Positions 17,508 through 24,711 of a DNA stretch of 38,309 nucleotides are shown here, one piece after another. A model generated the notes under the pieces. The model was not told the origin of the DNA. It ran no database searches and worked only from the letters and a program-made list of their open reading frames with translations. Position 1 is the stretch's first letter. Every line of letters begins with the position of its first letter. The position numbers and the translations under genes are program-made. This DNA is from UMGS1696 sp963643035 (lineage in GTDB: Bacteria; Bacillota; Clostridia; Oscillospirales; CAG-272), in NCBI GenBank assembly GCA_963643035.1, contig CAVIKO010000020.1, positions 1-38,309 on the forward strand. The letters are read 5' to 3'.

Positions 17508-17513
17508 TATAAT
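17508..17513 (+). promoter_or_regulatory. Possible -10 box for the PBP gene
   Basis: A perfect TATAAT lies at 17508-17513 in an AT-rich stretch, but no good -35 box is found 16-18 bases upstream (ATATCA at 17485-17490). If used, transcription starts near 17520, so the RNA would include either proposed start codon. Confidence 0.4.
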
Positions 17514-17639
17514 AAAATTGAGGGCGTACTCTGTTCGCGATATTTTCCTGCAAATCCGAATATGGAGGAGATTCGTAGACGAAAATCAATCGCTGCGTCC
17601 TTGCAACTCGCACTGGAAAGGAGAAGTCACTCTACTTTC

Positions 17640-20426
17640 ATGGCAGAATTTCCGGAAAAACACGGAGAGGGAACTGAGGTCAACTGGGGTCTGGAGGTGT
17701 TGCGGGTATTTGGAATGTTCGGCAAGGGCTGTCTGCGCGCTCTGTCGTATGTGCTGAACATCCTTCTCACCGTCCTGCTCATCGGACTGATCACAGGGAT
17801 TATTGTCGGTTCCGTCTTCGCCATCTATATCAACAATTACCTTGATCTGACCATCGATCCGTCACTGCTCGATATTGCAGAATCCGGTACGACGACGACA
17901 CGGTTCTATGTGATGCAGTATGAAACATCCGAGGATCGCATTAACCGCAGCGGTACGCCGGTCGAATGGGAGGAGGAACGGATCTCCGGCGCGGAAAACA
18001 GCATCTATGTGCCGTACAGTGAGTTCCCGAAAGAGCTGGTTGAGGCGTTTGTTTCCATCGAAGATCACCGTTTCTTTTCACACAATGGTGTGGACTGGCT
18101 GACGACAGGCAAAGCGGTATTCAACTACTTCACGGGCAATTCCGTGGCGGGTGGCTCCACTATCACGCAACAGCTCGTCAAAAATGTCACGCATGAGGAC
18201 GAGGTGCGTATCCAGCGAAAGGTCGAGGAAATCTTCCGCGCGCTGAACCTTGAGAAAGAGTACAGCAAGGAGGAAATTCTCGAAAAGTACCTCAATATCG
18301 TATTTCTCGGCAATAACTGTTACGGTGTACAGGCCGCTGCGAACCTCTATTTTGATAAGGACGTGTCCGAACTGAATCTCGTACAGTGTGCCGCACTCGC
18401 CGCGATTGTGAAAAACCCGTCGCAGTACGAGCCGCTCTATCACAACGATGACGTTCTCGATGAAAACGGCGATGTCGTGCGAAAGGGCAATACCGGACGG
18501 CGCAACGACGTGATTTACCGGATGCTGGAGCTTGGCAAAATTTCAGAAGCGGAAGCGGAAGCAGCGTATACTGCTGATCTCGGCATCACGTACTTTGATA
18601 AGCAGAAGGAGGCCAACCTGACAAACGAGGGGTTCCATATCTATTCGTGGTATATCGAATCTGTCATTGCCCAGCTCAAGGAGGATATGGTAGAAAAGCT
18701 CGGAATGTCCTCGGAATGGGCGGCGAAAAAGGTTCTCTCCAGCGGTTATAAGATCTACCTGCCAATCGATTTGGAGGTACAGGAAACCTTAGAACTGGTC
18801 TACGAAAACGACAAGGAGTATATGCCGCAGAGCGGTTCCGGTCTACAGCCAGAATCGGCTATGGTCGTCATGGATCCGTACACTGGGGACGTGCTCGGAT
18901 TGGTCGGTGGCAAGGGAGAAAAGATTATCAACCTCGGCACGAACCGCGCGACACAAGCGGTCCGTCCGCCGGGATCCGCCATCAAACCGGTGACGGTATA
19001 CGCCCCTGCTCTCGATGCTGGGATCATCACCTACGGCTCCGTGATCGACGATACGCCTCTTTATTTTGAAGAAACAACAGGTGGCGATCTTGATCCGTAT
19101 CCGCACAACCTACCGGATGTGTATCGCGGCTTGACTACCGTCAACAGTGCGATTGCCCGGTCTGTCAACACGGTCGCACTGAAAATTCTATCCGAGTTGA
19201 CCGTAGAGCGATCTTTTGCTTTTGCGCACGACAAGCTCCATATCGACAGTCTCATCGACTCTGTGACCCGTTCCAACGGTACTGTGATCACCGACAAGGG
19301 ACTCGCGGCGCTGGGGCTTGGACAGCTCAACTACGGTTTGACCGTCGAGGAACTGACCGCCGCGTACTGCATTTTCCAGAACAACGGCGTATACAACACT
19401 CCGAATCTGTACCTCTATGTAACGGACAGCAATGACAATATAGTGTTGAACAATGAGGACGATCCCGAAATTGTCATCAGTGACGAAACCGCATCGATTA
19501 TGACGATCATGCTCCAGAATGTTGTGAAGAGCGGTACTGCATCCGGACTGACTCTCAAGAATTCCGTGGATGTCGCTGGTAAAACCGGTACAACCAACGC
19601 GGACTTCGACCGCTATTTCGTGGGCTATACCCCGTATTATGTAGCCGGCGTATGGACCGGCTACGATATGAACCAGACGCTGAGTGCGTTTGGTCCCAAT
19701 CCTTCTCAGCAGACGTGGGATACCGTCATGACGATGCTGCACCAGAAGTACATCGATGCCGCAGCAAACGGTGGGGAACCGCTCAAAAAGTTTGAACGCT
19801 CTGCCGGTGTAATTGAGGTCACATACTGCCGCGATTCTGGTCTGCTCTGTTCCGATGCGTGTGCGCTGGATCCGCGCGGCAGTCGGGCGGAGGTCGGCTA
19901 TTTTACCCGTGAATCCGCACCTACGGAATACTGCTCTACGCATGTGATCGTTCAGAAGGATTCTACGACCGGACTGATCGCCTCGCCGGATTGCAATGCG
20001 GGAGATCTGGTCGATGTCGCACTTATCAAGGTGACAAACCGCGATTTTCCCAAGGAGATTTATGTAGAAGACGCGCAATATGTTTATCGGGAACTCCCGG
20101 CGAATGTCATGCCGTGCAAATGGGGCGGTCTGCCGTTCTTTTACAATTCACTTGGAGAAGGGCATTACTGCGGAAGCTCTTATGCAACAACGGCGTACAA
20201 TGCCTACTGCTATGTCCACTGCGATTATCGTCGATGGGAGGGCGGATATGTCCCGCCTGAAACCGAAACAGAAACGGAAACAGATGCGGAGTCGTTCTCT
20301 GATGAGGACGACATCTACAGAGACGATCATACAGGAGAAACAGATTATCCGTGGGATACGGATACGGAGACAGAGAAAGAAACGGATGAGCCGTTTGACC
20401 CAGGTGGCGACGGTCCATTCTTCTGA
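17640..20426 (+). CDS. Class A penicillin-binding protein (PBP1A-like)
   Basis: The product has 928 residues from this start. A single membrane helix (about 37-62) anchors it. The glycosyltransferase domain shows EDHRFFSHNGVD (catalytic Glu), GGSTITQQLVKN and EKYLNIVFLGNNCYGVQAAA. The transpeptidase domain shows SxxK as GSAIK, SxN as SVN and KTG as AGKTGTT. It polymerises and cross-links peptidoglycan on the outer face. A Cys-containing segment (CRDSGLLCSDAC) follows, and then about 110 extra residues with further Cys, ending in an acidic Thr/Glu repeat (ETETETETD) up to GGDGPFF. The start at 17640 is chosen because AAGGAG lies upstream, although 16 bases away; ATG 17562 is an alternative with no ribosome binding site. 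Confidence 0.9.
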   Translation: MAEFPEKHGEGTEVNWGLEVLRVFGMFGKGCLRALSYVLNILLTVLLIGLITGIIVGSVFAIYINNYLDLTIDPSLLDIAESGTTTTRFYVMQYETSEDRINRSGTPVEWEEERISGAENSIYVPYSEFPKELVEAFVSIEDHRFFSHNGVDWLTTGKAVFNYFTGNSVAGGSTITQQLVKNVTHEDEVRIQRKVEEIFRALNLEKEYSKEEILEKYLNIVFLGNNCYGVQAAANLYFDKDVSELNLVQCAALAAIVKNPSQYEPLYHNDDVLDENGDVVRKGNTGRRNDVIYRMLELGKISEAEAEAAYTADLGITYFDKQKEANLTNEGFHIYSWYIESVIAQLKEDMVEKLGMSSEWAAKKVLSSGYKIYLPIDLEVQETLELVYENDKEYMPQSGSGLQPESAMVVMDPYTGDVLGLVGGKGEKIINLGTNRATQAVRPPGSAIKPVTVYAPALDAGIITYGSVIDDTPLYFEETTGGDLDPYPHNLPDVYRGLTTVNSAIARSVNTVALKILSELTVERSFAFAHDKLHIDSLIDSVTRSNGTVITDKGLAALGLGQLNYGLTVEELTAAYCIFQNNGVYNTPNLYLYVTDSNDNIVLNNEDDPEIVISDETASIMTIMLQNVVKSGTASGLTLKNSVDVAGKTGTTNADFDRYFVGYTPYYVAGVWTGYDMNQTLSAFGPNPSQQTWDTVMTMLHQKYIDAAANGGEPLKKFERSAGVIEVTYCRDSGLLCSDACALDPRGSRAEVGYFTRESAPTEYCSTHVIVQKDSTTGLIASPDCNAGDLVDVALIKVTNRDFPKEIYVEDAQYVYRELPANVMPCKWGGLPFFYNSLGEGHYCGSSYATTAYNAYCYVHCDYRRWEGGYVPPETETETETDAESFSDEDDIYRDDHTGETDYPWDTDTETEKETDEPFDPGGDGPFF

Positions 20427-20450
20427 GAAAACACTGAATAAGTCCATCGT

Positions 20451-20491
20451 GTTATCAAGTCAAAAGACTTAAGGACTTTTGACTTGATAAC
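20451..20491. repeat. Perfect 16-bp inverted repeat after the PBP gene
   Basis: GTTATCAAGTCAAAAG (20451-20466) is followed by a nine-base loop and its exact reverse complement (20476-20491). No T-run follows on either strand, so it is not a classical terminator, though it may still stop or stabilise the PBP transcript 24 bases after its stop. It could also be a protein-binding site or a small repeat element. Confidence 0.7.
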
Positions 20492-20605
20492 AGTCAAAAA
20501 ACGTACCGACATGAAAAAGCATCCAAAAAACACAATGTATCCAAGCTATTTTCAAAGATAGCGCAAATTGAAGTGGGAATTTCAAAGGAAATATGGACAA
20601 CTGTA

Positions 20606-20634
20606 TTGACTTTTTTAAAAGCATCATGTATAAT
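20606..20634 (+). promoter_or_regulatory. Sigma-A promoter for the lipoprotein gene
   Basis: TTGACT (20606-20611) and TATAAT (20629-20634) are 17 bases apart. Only one position departs from consensus. The start codon lies 41 bases after the -10 box, with AGGAGGA before it. Confidence 0.8.
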
Positions 20635-20674
20635 AGGTACGGTCTTTCAGAAAAAAATTTAGGAGGAACAAAAA

Positions 20675-21139
20675 ATGAAAAAGATCAGATTTGTAGCACT
20701 TGCACTCGTGATCCTGATGGTTGCGTTGTCTGCCGTATCCTGTGGTGGTGAAAAAGCGGAAAAGGTTTCCGTAAAATGTACCATATCCGCTGTTGTGGAT
20801 AACGAAACCAAGTTTGGTCCGTTTGAACTGACGGTGGAAGGAACTGTTGACAACCCGCCGACAGTTCTCAACGCAGCAGAGCTTGCGTTTCAGCAAAATG
20901 AAATCACATTCACCGTTGCGGACGATGGTCTGGGCTTCAAATCCATCACACTTGATGGTGCCGAATACATGAATTATGCCGATGACGTGAACATCTACGG
21001 CTGGTACTATACCGCCAACGGTATCGAACCCGAAAACGGCAGAATGGGAATCAACCTTGTAGTAGAGGGCGATGTGATTGAGCTGATCTACAGCGCAACT
21101 CCGTTTGAGCCAGAATACGAAACCGAAGCGGCTGAGTAA
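20675..21139 (+). CDS. Small lipoprotein with a DUF4430-like domain
   Basis: The 154-residue protein begins with a lysine-tipped signal (MKKIRF), a hydrophobic stretch and a lipobox-like ALSAVSC, giving a lipid-anchored Cys23. The rest is beta-rich. The last half has the pattern of DUF4430/transcobalamin C-terminal-like domains: a substrate-like strand (SITLDGAEYMNY), YGWYYTANGIEPENG near 108-122, and a closing INLVVEGDVIELIY. In better-known members this fold occurs in surface proteins and in cobalamin-binding proteins, but no ligand can be assigned here. It has its own strong promoter and a terminator, so it is a single-gene unit. Lipoprotein status is fairly sure; the domain call is tentative. 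Confidence 0.65.
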   Translation: MKKIRFVALALVILMVALSAVSCGGEKAEKVSVKCTISAVVDNETKFGPFELTVEGTVDNPPTVLNAAELAFQQNEITFTVADDGLGFKSITLDGAEYMNYADDVNIYGWYYTANGIEPENGRMGINLVVEGDVIELIYSATPFEPEYETEAAE

Positions 21140-21176
21140 TTCATTCCGCGAGTATACGACTGTACCATAAAAAGGG

Positions 21177-21214
21177 AAGGGATCACATGGGAGAAATCCG
21201 GTGCGATCCTTTTT
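21177..21214 (+). terminator. Intrinsic terminator after the lipoprotein gene
   Basis: AAGGGATC (21177-21184) pairs with GATCCTTT (21205-21212) with one G-T pair, and a five-T run (21210-21214) follows. It lies 38 bases after the stop. Confidence 0.6.
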
Positions 21215-21272
21215 CGTTTCCGGAAGATTTTCAAAAAATCCGTACTTTTGTCACAATCCGATCGAGACAATG

Positions 21273-21281
21273 TGGTATACT
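21273..21281 (+). promoter_or_regulatory. Extended -10 promoter for the FTR-like gene
   Basis: TGGTATACT (21273-21281) fits an extended -10 (TGnTATAAT with one mismatch). TTGTCA at 21248 is 22 bases away, too far for a normal -35 box, which suits an extended -10 promoter. The start codon lies 29 bases after the -10 box. Confidence 0.5.
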
Positions 21282-21310
21282 GATGACAGAAATCGATGGG
21301 AGGTGTATGA

Positions 21311-21517
21311 ATGCATATTCGGCTGAATGAGGACAAGGAGATTGTCGCAATGGTACGGGAAGGATTGCATAAAACAGGCGGATATTGCCCGTGTCGTCTA
21401 GAACATACGCCGGATACAAAATGTATCTGTAAGGAGTTTCGGCAACAGATGGCAGATCCGGCATTTGAGGGATATTGTCACTGTATGTTATATTATAAGG
21501 AAAAGGACACAGAATAA
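21311..21517 (+). CDS. Ferredoxin-thioredoxin reductase catalytic-subunit-like protein
   Basis: The 68-residue protein has six cysteines in three CxC pairs: CPC at 26-28, CIC at 38-40 and CHC at 56-58, followed by LYY. Plant and cyanobacterial FTR catalytic subunits carry CPC, CPC and CHC motifs that hold a [4Fe-4S] cluster next to a redox disulfide and reduce thioredoxin with electrons from ferredoxin. The spacing here (9 and 15 residues) differs from the classical 16 and 8, as in the short clostridial versions. trxA starts 101 bases downstream, which supports a role in reducing that thioredoxin. GGGAGG lies 9-14 bases before the ATG. Which cysteines bind the cluster cannot be told from sequence. 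Confidence 0.85.
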   Translation: MHIRLNEDKEIVAMVREGLHKTGGYCPCRLEHTPDTKCICKEFRQQMADPAFEGYCHCMLYYKEKDTE

Positions 21518-21617
21518 TTATGGTACGCTCTGTGCGGTGATCTGTAGAGAAACCGCATAGAAAGTATCCGATACAGGATCCGGAAATTTTCTCTCCGGAT
21601 GTATAAGGAGGATCAAT

Positions 21618-21935
21618 ATGGCAGAGATTACATTGACTAGTGCAAATTTTGTGGAAAATGTACTGAAGTCGGACAAGCCGGTGCTGGTGGATTTCTGGGC
21701 GACCTGGTGCGGACCGTGCCGGATGATTGCACCGAATGTGGCAAAAATCGCAGAGAACCACGCTGCGGATCTTGTGGTGGGCAAGGTCAATGTGGATGAA
21801 GAGGCTGATTTGGCGGAGGAATTCGGTATTCGCAGCATTCCTACACTGATCCTGTTCCGAAACGGAAGACCGATTGCGCAGTCCCTTGGTTACAAAACCG
21901 CAGAACAGCTGGAGGCATTCTTACATGAACAGTAA
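21618..21935 (+). CDS. trxA: Thioredoxin
   Basis: The 105-residue product is a standard thioredoxin: VLVDFWATWCGPCRM with the WCGPC active site (C32 and C35), the partner motif near GKVNVDEEADLAEEFGIRSIPTLILF (cis-proline in SIPT), and the closing G-x-x-x-x-E-Q-L helix. It reduces protein disulfides in the cytosol. AAGGAGG lies just upstream. It follows the FTR-like gene, so the pair probably forms a ferredoxin-driven thiol-reducing unit. It ends before a two-hairpin terminator region. Confidence 0.96.
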   Translation: MAEITLTSANFVENVLKSDKPVLVDFWATWCGPCRMIAPNVAKIAENHAADLVVGKVNVDEEADLAEEFGIRSIPTLILFRNGRPIAQSLGYKTAEQLEAFLHEQ

Positions 21936-21973
21936 AAAAACGCGAATTTGAAGCTATTATTGCGTCAAAAGTC

Positions 21974-21982
21974 TGATATAAT
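21974..21982 (+). promoter_or_regulatory. Extended -10 promoter-like sequence before a two-hairpin region
   Basis: TGATATAAT (21974-21982) is a perfect extended -10 box, with no convincing -35 box at the usual distance. It lies 39 bases after the trxA stop and directly before two hairpins and a terminator. Confidence 0.4.
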
Positions 21983-21988
21983 TCAGAA

Positions 21989-22067
21989 ACTACACAATAG
22001 CCCGATAGATGCAGCGTTTTCCTGCATCCAAAGAGAGATCGCCCTTTAAGCGATATCTCTTTTTTTG
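21989..22067 (+). ncRNA. Candidate small RNA of about 79 nt (or trxA 3' end)
   Basis: If the promoter-like box at 21974-21982 is active, transcription from about 21989 would give an RNA of roughly 79 bases. It would hold a perfect 7-bp hairpin (GATGCAG at 22008-22014 with CTGCATC at 22022-22028) followed directly by an intrinsic terminator ending at 22067. No long reading frame fits in it. I know of no named RNA family that it matches. The plainer alternative is that both hairpins are the 3' end of the trxA transcript. Confidence 0.3.
22034..22067 (+). terminator. Intrinsic terminator after trxA (or after the candidate small RNA)
   Basis: AGAGATCGC (22034-22042) pairs with GCG and ATCTCT (22050-22060, two bases bulged), and seven T residues follow (22061-22067). 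Confidence 0.75.
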
Positions 22068-22135
22068 TGCAAAGAAGCAAACCTATACCAGATATGCGTG
22101 AAATTTACATGAAAACTGTCGAATTTGTTTTCAAA

Positions 22136-22145
22136 NNNNNNNNNN
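22136..22145. other. Assembly gap of ten N between trxA and feoA
   Basis: Ten N separate the trxA terminator region from the feoA ribosome binding site. No overlap between the flanks is visible, so the real length is unknown. Any feoA promoter or iron-responsive operator would lie in or near this gap. Confidence 0.95.
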
Positions 22146-22184
22146 TGCTAACATATTAAAAATAAGAATATATGGAGGCGTATT

Positions 22185-22454
22185 ATGACACTCGATCAGT
22201 TGAAAGTCGGGAAAAGTGCCATCATTACGACAGTTGGCGGGGAAGGAGCCTTGCGTTGTCGGCTGCTTGATATGGGACTTATTCCCAAAACGGAGGGCAC
22301 GCTTCAGAAAACCGCACCGCTTGGAGATCCGATTGAGATCCGGGTACGCGGCTATGAGTTGACCATCCGGCTCGACGATGCAAGGAAAATCACAGTCCAG
22401 ACAAGTGGGGACGAAAAACAGACTGTACAAAATGTCCACGAGGTGACCGTATGA
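22185..22454 (+). CDS. feoA: Ferrous iron transport protein A
   Basis: The 89-residue protein is a single FeoA SH3-like domain: LDQLKVGKSAIITTVGG, R-RLLDMGLIPKTEG near 28-41 (the family's R-x-LxxMGL pattern) and a closing YELTIRLDDARKI. FeoA is a small cytosolic partner of the FeoB iron channel. GGAGG lies seven bases before the ATG at 22185. The stop overlaps the feoB start by four bases (ATGA). Confidence 0.95.
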   Translation: MTLDQLKVGKSAIITTVGGEGALRCRLLDMGLIPKTEGTLQKTAPLGDPIEIRVRGYELTIRLDDARKITVQTSGDEKQTVQNVHEVTV

Positions 22455-24460
22455 TTTTCGCACTCGCAGGTAATCAGAACTGTGGCAAAACCACCTTATT
22501 TAATGTGCTGACCGGAGCCAATCAGCATGTTGGTAATTTTCCGGGTGTTACCGTGGATCAGAAGATCGGTGATGTGCGCGATCAGAAAAACTGTCAGGTC
22601 GTTGATCTTCCCGGTATCTATTCGCTCCGTCCGTACACGCAGGAGGAGATCGTCACGCGCGATTTCATCCTTAATCAGAAGCCGGACGGTATCATCAATA
22701 TCGTGGACGCGACCAATATCGAGCGCAATCTCTATTTAACCCTGCAGCTTCTTGAGTTATGTGTTCCGATGGTACTCGCACTCAATATGATGGATGAGGT
22801 CAACGCTAATGGTGGCACGGTCGATATAACAAAAATGAGCGATATGCTGGGCATTCCCGTGATCCCCATAAGCGCATCCCGTGGGGACGGTGTGTCAGAG
22901 CTGATTGATAAAGCGGTCGCGACTGCAAAAAACAAACAAAAGCCAAAGGTATGGGATTTCTGTACGCCCGATTCCGTGGTGCATCGCTGTATTCACGCGG
23001 TGGTTCACCTGATTGACGACCATGCTGCACGGGCAGGATTGCCGCCGCGGTTTTGTACCAGCAAGCTTATTGAGGGCGATGCGGAAATTGCGGATAAGCT
23101 GGAGTTGGATACCAACGAACGGGAGCTTTTGGAACATTGTATTGTCGAGATGGAGGACGAAAGCGGATTGGATCGAAACGCCGCGCTTGCCGATATGCGG
23201 TATACCTTCATCGAACGGGTGGTGGCGGCGTCCGTGGTGAAGGCGCACGAAAGCAGGGAACACCACCGCAGTATGGTGATCGACCGGGTGCTGACCGGTA
23301 AATACACTGCGATCCCTGTCTTTTTTGGCGTAATGTTCCTCGTATTCTGGCTGACCTTTGGCGTGATTGGCTCCGCACTGTCCGATGTGCTTGCACTGGG
23401 CATTGACGCGTTCACGGGATTGGTGGATCGTGCGCTGACCGCCTACGGTATCAATCCCGTGGTACATAGTCTCGTCATTGATGGCATTTTCGCGGGAGTG
23501 GGCAGTGTGCTTACCTTTCTGCCGCTGATTGTTGTGCTGTTTTTCTTCCTGTCCATCTTGGAGGATACCGGGTATATGGCGCGCGTAGCGTTTGTGATGG
23601 ACAGAGTGTTGCGGAAAATAGGATTGTCTGGACGATCGTTTGTGCCGATGCTCATTGGATTTGGCTGTTCTGTTCCAGCGATTATGGCAACCCGTACTGT
23701 ATCATCCGACCGGGATCGCAAGATGACAATTCTCTTGACACCGTACATGAGCTGCTCTGCGAAGATTCCGATCTATGCCGTGTTCGCCGCTGCGTTTTTT
23801 CCACAGGCAAAGGCGGCTGTCATGATCGCACTGTATGTGTTTGGGATTCTTCTCTCTATCGTGCTCGCGCTGATCCTCAAAAATACAGCGTTCCGCGGGA
23901 ATCCGGTGCCGTTTGTGATGGAGTTGCCGAATTATCGTTTACCATCTCCGAAAAGCGTCGCGCTGCTGTTGTGGGATAAAGCAAAGGATTTTTTGGAGCG
24001 CGCGTTTGGAATCATCTTCCTCGCCACCGTTGTCATCTGGTTCCTGCAGAGTTTTGATACCCGACTCAACGTTGTGGACAACAGCGCAGACAGTCTTCTT
24101 GCCTTGATCGGTCGGTATATTGCGCCGATTTTTGCACCGCTCGGTTTTGAAGATTGGCGTGCTGCCACATCGCTTATTTCCGGATTTACCGCGAAGGAGG
24201 CGGTTATTTCCACAATGGCAGTGTTGCTTGAAACAAATCTTGCCAATTTGGGCGGCACACTTTCCGGACTGTTTCATCCGCTGTCCGCCGTATCATTTCT
24301 GGTGTTTACTCTGCTGTATACTCCGTGTGTGGCGGCGGTTGCGGCGATCCATCGTGAGATGGATTCTTGGCTGCAAACGATTGGCGTGGTGGTACTCCAG
24401 TGTACCGTTGCGTGGATCTGTGCGTTTGTCGTGTATCAAGTGGGGGGACTGTTGGGTTGA
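22451..24460 (+). CDS. feoB: Ferrous iron transport protein B
   Basis: The 669-residue protein has an N-terminal G domain: GNQNCGKTTLFN (G1, residues 7-18), a threonine switch region near FPGVTVD, DLPGIYSL (G3) and NMMDE (G4, NxxD). A helical spacer follows, and then two Gate (nucleoside-recognition) membrane domains, with GCSVPAIMATRT near 395-406 and FTAKEAVISTMAVL near 575-588. It imports Fe(II) in a GTP-dependent way. Length is normal for clostridial FeoB. feoA precedes it and a FeoB-associated small protein follows, so this is a complete feo operon. Regulation by a Fur- or DtxR-type repressor is likely but the upstream gap hides the site. Confidence 0.96.
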   Translation: MIFALAGNQNCGKTTLFNVLTGANQHVGNFPGVTVDQKIGDVRDQKNCQVVDLPGIYSLRPYTQEEIVTRDFILNQKPDGIINIVDATNIERNLYLTLQLLELCVPMVLALNMMDEVNANGGTVDITKMSDMLGIPVIPISASRGDGVSELIDKAVATAKNKQKPKVWDFCTPDSVVHRCIHAVVHLIDDHAARAGLPPRFCTSKLIEGDAEIADKLELDTNERELLEHCIVEMEDESGLDRNAALADMRYTFIERVVAASVVKAHESREHHRSMVIDRVLTGKYTAIPVFFGVMFLVFWLTFGVIGSALSDVLALGIDAFTGLVDRALTAYGINPVVHSLVIDGIFAGVGSVLTFLPLIVVLFFFLSILEDTGYMARVAFVMDRVLRKIGLSGRSFVPMLIGFGCSVPAIMATRTVSSDRDRKMTILLTPYMSCSAKIPIYAVFAAAFFPQAKAAVMIALYVFGILLSIVLALILKNTAFRGNPVPFVMELPNYRLPSPKSVALLLWDKAKDFLERAFGIIFLATVVIWFLQSFDTRLNVVDNSADSLLALIGRYIAPIFAPLGFEDWRAATSLISGFTAKEAVISTMAVLLETNLANLGGTLSGLFHPLSAVSFLVFTLLYTPCVAAVAAIHREMDSWLQTIGVVVLQCTVAWICAFVVYQVGGLLG

Positions 24461-24600
24461 TGCTTACGGTACCGGATATTCTTCTTCTTGTGGCAGTAGC
24501 GATTGGCATCTTTTTTGCCATCCGTTCTCTTGTGCGTCCAAAGCATGGCTGTCATGGCGGATGTGATCATTGTCCTTCTGACTGCTGCAACAAAAGGTAA
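24460..24600 (+). CDS. FeoB-associated Cys-rich membrane protein
   Basis: The 46-residue protein starts at an ATG that overlaps the feoB stop (TGATG). It has one membrane helix (about residues 4-22, VPDILLLVAVAIGIFFAI), then a basic segment and a cysteine cluster with the pattern CHGGCDHCPSDCC. This matches the small FeoB-associated proteins found after feoB in many Firmicutes, thought to help FeoB but with no settled mechanism. A longer frame from 24367 would read inside feoB and is not supported. The terminator begins three bases after the stop. Confidence 0.85.
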   Translation: MLTVPDILLLVAVAIGIFFAIRSLVRPKHGCHGGCDHCPSDCCNKR

Positions 24601-24602
24601 TC

Positions 24603-24639
24603 AAAAAAACCGTGTGTCTCATGGATATGCGGTTTTTTT
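24603..24639 (+). terminator. Intrinsic terminator of the feo operon
   Basis: AAAAAAACCG (24603-24612) pairs perfectly with CGGTTTTTTT (24630-24639). The right arm ends in seven T residues. The A-run on the left arm would let it also work on the - strand. Confidence 0.8.
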
Positions 24640-24650
24640 CATGGAATCGA

Positions 24651-24679
24651 TTGACATTTTTTGATACATCGGGTATAAT
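24651..24679 (+). promoter_or_regulatory. Consensus sigma-A promoter for eutH
   Basis: TTGACA (24651-24656) and TATAAT (24674-24679) are separated by 17 bases and match consensus at all positions. The eutH start lies 33 bases after the -10 box, with GGAGGA before it. Such a strong promoter with no visible operator suggests constant expression. Confidence 0.85.
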
Positions 24680-24711
24680 CATAGGCGATTTTTATATAGC
24701 GGAGGAATTCC

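Noticed and set aside
21592..21604. ATCCGGA/TCCGGAT hairpin (about 21577-21603) before trxA as a terminator
   Set aside because: It is followed by the trxA ribosome binding site and not by a T-run, so termination is unlikely.
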